From: Asterias rubens
Taxonomy: Eukaryota > Echinodermata > Asteroidea > Forcipulatida > Asteriidae
Reading direction: 5' to 3'
Length of the DNA stretch: 64,000 nt
Assembly: GCF_902459465.1 (NCBI RefSeq)
Contig: NC_047082.1
Coordinates: 8,101,407 to 8,165,406, forward strand
The notes under the pieces are model-generated. The model ran no database searches and was not told the DNA's origin. It worked only from the letters and a program-made list of their open reading frames with translations. Positions 33,011 to 42,398 of the stretch are shown one piece after another; the stretch's first letter is position 1, and every line of letters starts with the position of its first letter. The translations under genes and the position numbers were made by a program.

Positions 33011-33186
33011 CAGGCCTGATACTTCCTGGAGGCAACGAAGGCGATTGCCTCCATGCCCCCAGGTCATTGCCTTGGTGCCCTAAAAATTCTCCAGTAGAAT
33101 TTTACAATTTCCTCATAGGGTGCCTATTAGAGAGGAGAAAATGCCTTGGTGCCCTAGCCCTTTCAATAACGAAGCATACAGGCCTG
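33011..33186. mobile_element. CAGGCCTG-ended dispersed repeat, fullest copy
   Basis: CAGGCCTG bounds both ends. Inside, GGCAACGAAGGCGATTGCCT CCATGCC, then TTTACAATTTCCTCATAGGG, ATGCCTTGGTGCCCT. Fragments occur at 150, 25618, 49680, 52480 and 57940. It stops 24 bp before the paralogue B stop codon, so it forms part of that gene's 3' flank or UTR. Confidence 0.8.
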
Positions 33187-33209
33187 TAACCACATGATCA
33201 CAGGGTGCA

Positions 33210-36200
33210 CTATTCAGCTGTTGACTGACCATGTTTGTTAAACATCGTCAAGTAAAACTTGTATCCATCTGTAGTGTCCCTGAAGACGAACAATCCACTG
33301 TAAACAAACCAAATAAATAAATAGCTTTTAGGCAAATGTATTAAGTTATAGTCGGCACTTTCTCTGTTTGTTTTTATCTGTCTCTTCAGGGTGCGGGCTA
33401 CAATAAACTTTTTCCCCCAGGGGCAGTTGCCACCTACTTCTGGGTCGAAAAGGGGCTGATACCCCCTTTACAGTCCATACGGTGTGAGTGTCAAAATATA
33501 TTAACACGATTAAAAGTGTTGCCAACATTCGGTCAACCAGCGCGGCTAATATGTATCAACAATAGGAATGTCTATTGCATAAAAAAACGAGATAATACCA
33601 ATTTATACAAAGGGCGAGTACACAAGAGTTCACGCCAGAATTCGATTTAGAAAGACGGCAAGCTTACCTTCCATCCATAACATTTTCATCCAATTCGTTG
33701 TAAAAATCAAAATGGAGACTGATGAACACATACTCTGCATCTTTGTCCATGGGCTGAATCTCTTTATAAGTATTCTCGACACGAGTTACTCCCTCAAATA
33801 TGAGGTGAAAAACCATGTTTTCCCCTGCCGTAGATTTACAAAGTACATACATAAAAGATAATAAATTTGCATTGATGGGGATAAAGAACATTACTTATGG
33901 TTTGACCCATACACCGATGTGTGTTAGCACTGTGTACCCAGTTGGTAAGACACTCTCTAAGACACTCTCTAAGTGCAAGGGTCGTGGGTTCGAATCTCAC
34001 CCGAGAAACATGTCTGTGATATTTTTTTTTCACAGGACTCGGGGGGAAAGTGCTGAGTATACAGTGCTAACACACATCGGTGTATGGGTAAAAAACAAAT
34101 ATAGTTACCAACATATCTTATGTTTAAAACAAAAATATTTTTCACCGAGCTTGGGAAAAATACTGAGTAGGTGTTTTACAGTGCTAACACACATCGGTCT
34201 GTATTATGGGTCAAACGAATAGTATTGTTCTTTTCCCCCCGTAGTGACGCACCTTTTTTTGGCAATAATATTGGACAACCATTAGGCCTAGCCTACTGAG
34301 CCAATTCTGGGCCAAATATTGCAATGGTGGCATGCCACAATGGCCCAATACAGAAGTGCCAGCAACGGCATGAACGTTATTGGGCCCGTGAGGTGTGGCA
34401 ACTGTACTGGGCCGCTTAAAATTAGTGTGTATTCTCAGTGACGCTGCCAACATCTGGTCAGCCAAAATAGAAGAAAGAAAAAATAACCTCTGTACGGTTC
34501 TGTTAACTAATGCGATGGGGAGTGTGGCAATCGCACTAGGATAAAATAAGAAAAAAGATTATTCAATAAAAATAAAAAAAGGATATTAAATAAATTAAAC
34601 TAATTAGTTACTTTGCAATAAATAAAATATACACTAATAAAGTGTATTTGTCCATGATATATAAAAAATAAAATAAAAACTAAGAAAACATCAGTAATAA
34701 ATAAATTAATTAAAAACAAAACTCTTAAAATGCATGAAATAACAATTAATTAATAGGCTAATAAGTTGTCGGTTTTCTCAAAATGCCGGTACCGTCAGTT
34801 TCAATTATTTGCATCCGGCCTAATTCATTTTCTGGGCCAATAGGCCTTCTGTTTTTTTTATTATTTTAGCGGCACACCATTTTGGCAAAATGGAATAGAA
34901 AACCTTCTCTGGGCCAATACCGGTTTTGTAGCGGCGCACCATTGGGCCGGCACTGAACCGATGGTCATAATATGCAAATTTCAAGGGAGGGTGTCAGCAG
35001 TGTCAAGTTAAGATATGGCTTAAGATTGCGACACATTTTTAGAACTGAACAAGTAGCGTAATTTGTTTGGATCTTTTTGCTATTAATTGTTACTCCCCAA
35101 AAATGTGTAGGTTTGCTTTTTGACGAGCTTTTTTGATATGTTTTGATTACAATGATGTGGCCAATTGGGCCAATAGTGAAATACTGTAATGGCCCAACAC
35201 AGAAGTTATTGACCCATCATCGATGCGGCATGAATGTTATTGACCCATCATCGATGCGGCATGATTGTTATTGACCCATCATCGATGCGGCATGAATGTT
35301 ATTGACCCATCATCGATGCGGCATGAATGTTATTGACCCATCATCGATGCGGCATGAATGTTATTGACCCATCATCGATGCGGCATGAATGTTATTGACC
35401 CATCATCGATGCGGCATGAATTTTATTGACCCATCATCGATGCGGCATGAATGTTATTGACCCATCATCGATGCGGCATGAATGTTATTGACCCATCATC
35501 GATGCGGCATGAATGTTATTGACCCATCATCGATGCGGCATGAATGTTATTGACCCATCATCGATGCGGCATGAATGTTATTGACCCATCATCGATGCGG
35601 CATGAATGTTATTGGGCCTGTACTGGGTGAGTTATGTCAATTGTACTTAGCCAACCCTTATATGGACCGATACACCACACATCTTTAGGTCTTTATTCGC
35701 CAGTAACGGGGCCAATACGTTTGATGGGTTGCACTATTTGCAAAGGTCATGGGTTCGAATCCCGACCGACTGTAAAATGCATTCTGAAAGAGTCTAGTAG
35801 GCCTATATTGCTAACATCAGTGTTGGGTAAAACCGCTATTGAAGTTTTGCCTGATATAGGCATAACCATATATTAAACTCGCTAACATGAATTGTAATAT
35901 TACTTGTTGATATAACCTAGACATTCAGTAAATCGAAATCGTACATCCGGATCTCTGACTTGCAATTTTGTTTTTCAAAATTGGTCAATATTAGACTAGG
36001 GATAATTTCAGACGGGGTATATGTTGTAAATTTTTACAAACCATGCTACAATTTAGCAGGGGACCCTTGTGAAATTGCTCTTGTGTGAATGGGCCTACCT
36101 TGTTCTGCAGAAATAGGTGGCAAACCGTCTATTAGTAACTGACCATCCGGATGAACTACGGCCGATAAGGCATCCATGTCACCCTTGTAACTCGCCTGAA

Positions 36201-36871
36201 GAAATCGGTCAAAAACGGACACGATCTTTTCTGAAATGCCAACAAATTAATGATGTCTGTAACATTGTTCATCACATTATTAGGTGGAAATTTGAATAAA
36301 CAAACAGGGAGACCGCCATCATAGGGCTTGTGGTTAATCCAGACTCTCGTTGGTTCAAATCTCGCTCTGGTCGATGTTTCTTTATTCAAATCTAAATAAT
36401 AAAAAAAATCAATACTATACAAAACAAACAAAAATAAACGGCTGAACAAATAGTTTGACAATTAGCAAGAAGATGTCATGTAAAATACATTGTTAAAACG
36501 TAATGTCGAATTCAAACTCTGGTGTTTCTGATCAGCAGAGTGTGGGTTCGAATCCCCAGCCGTGACACTTGTGTTCTTAACTATTGCTTCGTCCTTCGGA
36601 TGGGACGTAAAGCCGTTGGTCCCATGTGTTGTGTAACGCATGTTAAAGAACCCAGTGCACTTTTCGAAAAGAGAAGGGGTTCGCCCGGGTGTTCCTGGCT
36701 GTGGCTGCTGTATATGCGCCGTAGCACCTTGTAAACCATTATAAGGTCCTAAATAAATGGGTCTCAAAATTCATCACTGCAATTACATATCTTTCTGAAA
36801 GTTTGTATTATACTCAGCGCCTTGAGTACCTTGTTTGGTAGATACGTGCGCTGTATAAGACTTCGATATTC

Positions 36872-36937
<66 letters not shown>

Positions 36938-37178
36938 GATCGGCATCAGTTTGCAAAAAAAATCTACACTTTCATCAATAGAGTGACGTCATAGAAATAG
37001 TTAAAAATTCTACGTGTCCTTAATGTATACAAACGATAAGACTCCTCAACTGCAGTGAGTACTCGTATTCACCTCGAAGATCACTTGCTCGTTCCCTCTG
37101 ATATTCAGCTGCATCTCCACTTGATTCACATTTCACACCAAGCAACAGAAGCATGGGCACGAGGTTGACGAGAATCAT
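33210..37178 (-). CDS. Small secreted NTF2/SnoaL-like protein, paralogue B (4 exons)
   Basis: Minus-strand exons 37178-37073, 36230-36099, 33824-33668 and 33297-33210 give 483 nt (160 aa), all phases matching. Starting at 37178, MILVNLVPMLLLLGVKC is a signal peptide; in-frame upstream Mets exist (for example 37232), but they would bury it. The mature chain has EKIVSVFDRFLQASYKGDMD, ALSAVVHPDGQLLIDG (helix, GD-DAL, then strand, typical of NTF2/SnoaL-like folds), VENTYKEIQPMDKDAEYVF, LHFDFYNE, then SGLFVFRDTTDGYKFYL. Exons 2 and 3 are 132 and 157 nt, as in paralogue A, with identical phases, so the two arose by duplication. Repeats have inflated the introns. No known function can be named; catalytic residues cannot be assigned. 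Confidence 0.87.
33905..34215 (+). repeat. SINE flanked by its own inverted tail
   Basis: The 29-bp ACCCATACACCGATGTGTGT TAGCACTGT (33905-33933) is perfectly inverted at 34061-34089. Between them is a tRNA-like head (CCAGTTGGTAAGACACTCTC, B box GTGGGTTCGAATCTCACCC). A third, direct partial tail copy lies at 34181-34215. In the paralogue B intron 33825-36098. Confidence 0.8.
34300..34440. repeat. GGGCCAATA dispersed repeat, single-unit copy
   Basis: TGGCCCAATACAGAAGTGCC AGCAACGGCATGAACGTTAT TGGGCCCGTG then ACTGTACTGGGCC. The copy at 35188-35630 has the same borders but a 31-bp array in the middle. Confidence 0.75.
35208..35613. repeat. 31-bp minisatellite, 13 copies
   Basis: ATTGACCCATCATCGATGCG GCATGAATGTT repeats 13 times with almost no variation (single changes at about 35254 and 35411). 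Such homogeneity implies recent expansion. In a paralogue B intron. Confidence 0.97.
35690..35860 (+). repeat. tRNA-derived SINE
   Basis: A B box, CATGGGTTCGAATCCCGACC, is followed by ATATTGCTAACATCAGTGTT GGGTAAAAC, the family tail. In the paralogue B intron. Confidence 0.65.
36505..36936 (+). repeat. Nearly full-length tRNA-derived SINE with (TTA)n tail
   Basis: Head with B box (GTGTGGGTTCGAATCCCCAG), then CTTCGTCCTTCGGATGGGAC GTAAAGCCGTTGGTCCC (a conserved-looking central block), CACCTTGTAAACCATTATAA, GCGCCTTGAGTACCTTGTTT, and about 66 bp of TTA repeats. In intron 1 of paralogue B. Confidence 0.85.
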
Positions 37179-37335
37179 GTTGTTCTTGTAGCGTGCTTTT
37201 GATCGTGTTGTAGAAAACGATTGTTTTGGATTCATCTGTGAATGTGACTGCACGTGCATCGGTTTTCTAGCGTAAGACGGACAGTGACATTGGTATCTCC
37301 TCCTAATATTTACTTGCATCACGTCATGTGATCCG

Positions 37336-37343
37336 TGACGTCA
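37336..37343. promoter_or_regulatory. CRE palindrome TGACGTCA upstream of paralogue B
   Basis: TGACGTCA lies about 160 bp upstream of the start codon, with CATCACGTCATGTGATCC just beside it. The site type is bound by CREB/ATF; its use here is inference. Confidence 0.35.
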
Positions 37344-37558
37344 CACGGTTACGAAAATCCATGGGAGCCTGGACTTTAAAATGAGCTTTTTAAATGAGCT
37401 TTTTATTGCCCATCATCTTGAATTTGTTCATTAGGATTTGTTATGATGGACTTGGATTTAAAGTACAAATCTCCCAATTAACTGATCATAATTGTAGCAA
37501 TCTATATAATTATTTTTTAATCTTTTGAGCTGCGCACAATATTTGAAACATTTTACAT

Positions 37559-37760
37559 CACTTCGTATCTTGGTGGAAAGACGGTGTTCTGGGAGCACGA
37601 CAAAGTGCAGAGTCGGAGGCACTCGTCGGAGAGGTGGCTCGTGGGGGCCAGCGGCGCTCCGTCCCCCACGAGCGTTACGTGAAGACCCGGTCCGTTATTA
37701 AAGTACGGCCGAGGAGGGCTGCGGGGCTCTCGCCCGGCTGCAGTGGGGGCCCTCTGTGAA
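37559..37760. other. GC-rich island of unknown nature
   Basis: A sharply GC-richer 200-bp block in AT-rich surroundings, with open frames on both strands and inverted CTCGTGGGGG/CCCCCACGAG around 37640-37672. It could be a CpG-island promoter or part of an unlisted repeat. No protein is recognisable. Confidence 0.4.
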
Positions 37761-38089
37761 CAACTTTTATTTGAAAAAGAAAAGAACAAGAAGAAGGAGA
37801 CCCTAACCACTACACCTATACCCTAACACTATCAAGACAGATTAATGTTATTCTTAGTAACTATGTTTTTATAATACAGGTTCAATTATAATGTATACGA
37901 CACTTAATCACAGTTATTTGTATAAGAAATGAATGTGTCACGTAAAGTTGAACATCGCAATCTTAGGTACATCGTGGGAACTCAACATCTTAAGTCGAAA
38001 CCCTTTCAGAAAGAATCAATAAGTTCTTACACATGACCCAAGTCTTATATAAATTGGGAATTTTCTTTTTAAATGACAGCAGTCTGTAT

Positions 38090-38360
38090 TTAAAGGCAGT
38101 GGACAGTATTGGTAACTACTCAAAATAATTATTGGCATACAATTTGATTTCGAGACCTCAAGTTTAGGTCTCGAAATCAACCATCTAAACGCACACAACT
38201 TCGTGTGACAATGGTGTTTTTTTCTTTCATTGTTATCTCGCAAGTTTGACGACCAATTGAGCTCAAATTTTCACAGGTTTGTTATTTGATGCACATGTTG
38301 AGATACACCAAGTGAGAAGACTGGTCTTTGACAATTACCAATAGTGTCCAGTGTGTCATA
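38090..38360. mobile_element. TTAAAGGCAGTGG-family MITE with internal deletion
   Basis: TTAAAGGCAGTGGACAGTAT and TTTGATTTCGAGACCTCAAG are followed by the right arm (TTGACAATTACCAATAGTGT CCAGTG). Parts of the left arm are missing. Confidence 0.88.
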
Positions 38361-38539
38361 ACCAAGGTCTGAGTAAAAGTCTGAAATGTCTAAAAGCACA
38401 TGATTCTATGGGGCGTCTGCAGCGGTAAAGCAGCCCCCCCCCAAAAAAAAAATACCAAAATTTGGACCTCCCTATTCTGCATGGGTTCTTTGGTCAGGAT
38501 ACACTATTGGTAATTCCTAACTTCTTATTGGAAATTCGG

Positions 38540-38706
38540 GTCCTTGCACTTCCGCACTTCCGCCCCAGTACGTCTACACGTAGGAGGGTTGGTGTGCATG
38601 TGCACAGCTCAGTACATCCAGTGGATGCATCTCATGCTACGTGTCGAGCAGCAAACTGTACAGACCTAAGCTTTCTTCCCCCACGTGTATAGATAGGTAT
38701 AGCATG
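38540..38706 (+). other. Possible non-coding first exon of the zinc-finger gene
   Basis: A strong donor GCATG/GTAAGTGG lies at 38706/38707, and an acceptor TTATTTTTCAG precedes 39565. Splicing would place a 5' UTR exon here; its ATG would be followed at once by a stop (ATG ACA ATT ATC TGA). Start is not determined. Confidence 0.35.
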
Positions 38707-38808
38707 GTAAGTGGTGTTTATTTTCAAGTTACATTCACTTCTTTGGTCTAAGTTATATACTGACGATTTTTAAAAACCTAACTTCTGCATGCTGGGTGGT
38801 CTGGTGTA

Positions 38809-38848
38809 AACTTTAGTCATGGAGCAATATTGCTCCATGACTAAAGTT
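38809..38848. repeat. 40-bp perfect palindrome
   Basis: AACTTTAGTCATGGAGCAAT is followed immediately by its exact complement. The core CATGGAGCAATATTGCTCCATG resembles the CATGGAGG elements. Confidence 0.95.
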
Positions 38849-38950
38849 AGTTTGCCCTGTGTGTACATATTGTTTATGCAACGTGTCTCGTTCATATCCT
38901 TGCTATATGTTCATATAAAAAGTCTGTAAGCATGGGTTGTTTTGTGTGAA

Positions 38951-38988
38951 GGTTCAAGCATGGAGGTAGACTACCTCCATGGTTCAAG
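38951..38988. mobile_element. 22-bp CATGGAGGTAG palindrome flanked by 8-bp direct repeats
   Basis: GGTTCAAG, then CATGGAGGTAG A CTACCTCCAT, then GGTTCAAG. The structure is that of a minimal insertion with 8-bp target duplications. Confidence 0.65.
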
Positions 38989-39099
38989 GTGGGTTACAGA
39001 TCCAAGGGTAGAATGGCGTGTGTATGGGGCGCCAATAGGACGTAAAACGGGCATGCACACGATCGGCCGGCCTTTCAAGAGGGTCTGTGTATGCTTAGT

Positions 39100-39380
39100 G
39101 ATAAGGAATAAACGATTAAGTCGAAGGAGTGTGGGTTCGAATCCCGGTTGAGACAAGTGTGTCCTCGAGCAGGATGGGTACCTCCAATGGTAGATGTTGA
39201 TATCGTGTTTAAAAAAGCAGTTGGAGCGCCATGGCAGCCCTGGGCTGTATACTCCCCATAGAGCTGAGAAAGATTAAATGAATTATAATTATTGGCCCTA
39301 CGACCAGGGCACTAATGTAAAGCACATTGATACTGTTAATGTAAAATGCACCGTATGAGAATTAGTTATTATTATGATTA
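39100..39380 (+). repeat. tRNA-derived SINE with ATT-rich tail
   Basis: GTGTGGGTTCGAATCCCGGT is a B box, followed by GACAAGTGTGTCCTCGAGCA and the 3' end GGGCACTAATGTAAAGCACA, then TTATTATTATGATTATT. It lies in the presumed 5' UTR intron of the zinc-finger gene. Confidence 0.75.
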
Positions 39381-39654
39381 TTGTGGAAAATAAATAATAA
39401 AAATACATAAATGCATAAGTAAACAGACAAATAAAAACCATTAACAAATATAAATAAATCAATAAACAAAACACACAATTACCAACGGTGGCCAGTGCCT
39501 TCGTTGATGTATTTTATTGAACCTAACAACCAACTAAAGAGAAACGTGATGTGTTATTTTTCAGACAATTATCTGAAACTCGACAAGAACCTCTCCAAGC
39601 TATATCTCATCCAAGTTCTGACGACTCGTCTCTTAGTTCCTAGAAGTGCAAACA

Positions 39655-41322
39655 ATGGGAAAAACAAATGAGAGGTTGTTTGAATGTGATATCTGTGGGA
39701 AAGCATTCAAGAGACGAGATCACTTGAAGGTGCATACCACAGTGCACAGAAAGAATAAACCCTTCAAATGCACCTCTTGTGGCAAATCCTTTGGACAGTC
39801 GGCCCATCTAGTAGATCACAAGTCGGTTCACACTAAGGATAAACCGTTTGCATGTGACTTATGTGGGCAGACTTTCGGTCACAACAGTAGCAGAAGAAGG
39901 CACCGAAAAATACATACAAATGAAAGACCTTACACTTGTGACAAGTGTGGGGTCTCCTTCGCGCGCAAAGGCGGTCTCAAAAATCACACAAGAACTCATA
40001 CTAAAGAGAGGCCTTACTCATGTGAAACGTGCGGTAAAACTTTCGCCCAAAGAAGCACCATAAGCCAGCATCGTTTGATTCACACGAAGGAGCGCCATTT
40101 TGTTTGTAGCCACTGCGGCAAAGCTTTCCCAGACAACGGGGCTTTAAAACGCCACGTCCAGATCCATACCAATGAAAAACCATTTTCCTGTAGCGTTTGT
40201 AAGAACTCATACGCACGAAAATATCAGCTGAAAAATCACATGAGAACGCACACCAATGAGAGACCATTCATGTGTGACGAATGTGGGAAGTCCTTTTCTC
40301 GCTTAAGCTCTTATAGAGTTCACCAGTTAACCCATAGTAAGGAGAACCTGTTCAAATGCGATCAATGTGAGAAGTCCTTTACACATAAAAGTTACCTCAA
40401 GAAGCACACCATGCGGATCCACTCAGGCGAGAAGCCATACCAGTGTGACGTCTGTAACAAGTTCTTCTCGGTCTTGAACGATCTAGCGAGTCATCGGAAG
40501 ATTCATACTGGTATAAGACCATTTGGATGTAGTTTGTGCGAGAAATTTTTCCCGCGTAGAAGTGAGCTTCGACTTCATCAGGTTGTCCATACGAAGGAGA
40601 AACGTTTCGGTTGTGAGACCTGCGGAAAATGCTTTGCACAACTCGGACAATCCAAACGCCACCAGCGAATCCACACAAAGGAAAGGCCATTTTCATGCGA
40701 CATCTGCAGCAAAACCTTTGCGCGGAAGTGCACTCTTACCGCACACAAGCGAACCCACACCACTGAGAAACCATTTACATGCGATCTTTGTCATAAATCG
40801 TTTGTCCACGGACGAAATCTTAGAGTACACGCTAAGGTTCACACGAATGAAAAACCGTTTTCATGTGAAATTTGCGGGAAATCGTTCCTGCAGTCCAGCT
40901 GCCTTAACAGACATCATCAGAGAGTACATGCAGCAGAGAAACCCTTTGCTTGTAAGACTTGCGGCAAGGCTTTCGCCCGGTCACCTGACTTGACCAATCA
41001 CTTACGAATCCATTCCGAGCATAAACCATTTGCATGTGAAGTTTGCAAGAAGGCATTCGTAGATAAGAGCTCTCTGAGGAAACATCGAGGGATTCACACG
41101 GATGAGAAACCTTATTCTTGTGATATCTGCGATAGGCCATTCCTTCTTGAAGGTAATATGAGAAGCCATCGGGCAACTCACTTCGAAGAGAAACAATTCC
41201 TTTGTGAAATATGTGGGAAGTCATTTAGACGAAACGGATACCTTGGAGAACATCTTCGAATTCACGAAAGGAAGAAGCGTGAAGGCCTATCAAAAACACC
41301 CTTGTCTTCCAAGAGAAAGTAG
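39655..41322 (+). CDS. C2H2 zinc-finger protein with 19 fingers, intronless coding region
   Basis: The ATG at 39655 is the first in-frame Met after a TAG at 39634; the ORF runs 555 codons to TAG at 41320-41322. I count 19 C-X2-C-X12-H-X3/4-H fingers, from FECDICGKAFKRRDHLKVHT to FLCEICGKSFRRNGYLGEHL, joined by seven-residue linkers of the H-T-(K/N)-(E/D)-(K/R)-(P/R) kind. The ninth and fifteenth have four residues between the histidines. Almost nothing lies outside the fingers: about eight residues before and a basic tail (RKKREG...SSKRK) after, with no KRAB, BTB, SCAN or ZAD domain. It is presumably a nuclear DNA-binding protein; target and partners cannot be read. Such arrays evolve fast, so I give no symbol. 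The AATAAA near 41511 could end the transcript. Confidence 0.93.
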   Translation: MGKTNERLFECDICGKAFKRRDHLKVHTTVHRKNKPFKCTSCGKSFGQSAHLVDHKSVHTKDKPFACDLCGQTFGHNSSRRRHRKIHTNERPYTCDKCGVSFARKGGLKNHTRTHTKERPYSCETCGKTFAQRSTISQHRLIHTKERHFVCSHCGKAFPDNGALKRHVQIHTNEKPFSCSVCKNSYARKYQLKNHMRTHTNERPFMCDECGKSFSRLSSYRVHQLTHSKENLFKCDQCEKSFTHKSYLKKHTMRIHSGEKPYQCDVCNKFFSVLNDLASHRKIHTGIRPFGCSLCEKFFPRRSELRLHQVVHTKEKRFGCETCGKCFAQLGQSKRHQRIHTKERPFSCDICSKTFARKCTLTAHKRTHTTEKPFTCDLCHKSFVHGRNLRVHAKVHTNEKPFSCEICGKSFLQSSCLNRHHQRVHAAEKPFACKTCGKAFARSPDLTNHLRIHSEHKPFACEVCKKAFVDKSSLRKHRGIHTDEKPYSCDICDRPFLLEGNMRSHRATHFEEKQFLCEICGKSFRRNGYLGEHLRIHERKKREGLSKTPLSSKRK

Positions 41323-42016
41323 CATGTCATGGATTCGAATCCCGGTCGATTACTTGTGTCATTGAGTAGTTGTTTTACATCAGTTCTTTTGATGACCCTA
41401 CATCTCCATTACTGAAACAATTGTTATTAAAAAAGGCGTATACCTCCACATACTGTTATTAAGTTGTATAATTATTTGCCCCCTATATTGTATATGTACA
41501 AATGGTATGAAAATAAACCTAAGACCTGAATGTAAGAGTGAAGAGGCACTCTTTGAAGAGCCATATAAAGGACAACTCTTTTTCGAGTGGTCTTCCGCTC
41601 TTTTAGATTTAAGTTTGCATCTTTTTGAGTTATTTTTTACTCTGTCCTAGAGTGAAACCCCTCTAAAAGAGTGAAATAACCACCACTCTTTTTGAAGAGC
41701 CATATGAGGGACAGCTCGAAATGTAAAGAGTGGTGTTTTTCACTCTTTTACATTTAGAGACCAACAAACGTGCTGCTTAATTTGATATTATTTAAAGTTT
41801 ATCTCAAAGCATTGAAGAAGTTTCTAGCCCTGATGATCTTTGGCCTGCAGAGGTACATTTATTTCCTCTGCTTCAGCCCGATAACGACCTAATGATATTT
41901 CAGGATGTTTCCAAATGTTCTATCGTTAATATTTTATTTCCTGGTAACGGACATGTGAAGCTTCTTCTCGAGTTGTAAACGTGTGTGTGCACAATGTACA
42001 TGTAACTAGACTTGAC
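41323..42016. other. 3' flank of the zinc-finger gene
   Basis: Starts with a SINE B-box remnant (ATGGATTCGAATCCCGGTCG). Then CAGTTCTTTTGATGACCCTA, CTCCATTACTGAAACAATT is repeated at 48687-48745. GAAAATAAACC near 41510 is the best poly(A) signal. Around 41540-41760, AAGAGTG/CACTCTT motifs form weak inverted pairs. No further gene. Confidence 0.5.
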
Positions 42017-42398
42017 TTAAAGGAACACGTTGCCTTGGATCGGTCGAGTTGGTATTTGAAAAGCGTTTGTAACCGTTATAAAATGCATATGATTTGAAAG
42101 ACGTTTAAAAGTAGAATACAATGATTCACACAAACATGCCTCGAAATTGCGTGGTTTTCTTTTATCTCGTCGACTAACACGGTCGGCCATTTATGGGAGT
42201 CAAAATTTTGACTCCCATAAATGGCCGACCGTGTTAGTTCGCAAAGCAAAAGGAAAACCACGCAATGTCAAGGCATTTGTGTGGATCATTGTATTCTACT
42301 TTAAAAACATCTTTCCAACCATGTGCATTATATAAAAACGGTTACAAACGCTTTTGTTTTGACCAACTCGTCCGATCCAAGGCAACGTGTTCCTTTAA
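42017..42398. mobile_element. Long fold-back MITE with a 64-bp perfect central palindrome
   Basis: Ends are TTAAAGGAACACGTTGCCTT and AAGGCAACGTGTTCCTTTAA. The arms are inverted over nearly the whole 382 bp, and 42174-42237 is a perfect palindrome (CTAACACGGTCGGCCATTTA and so on) centred at 42205/42206. Confidence 0.95.

Noticed and set aside
39848-41224. Overlapping ORFs in other frames of the zinc-finger gene
   Set aside because: Shadows of the C2H2 reading frame; they contain no finger pattern or other domain.
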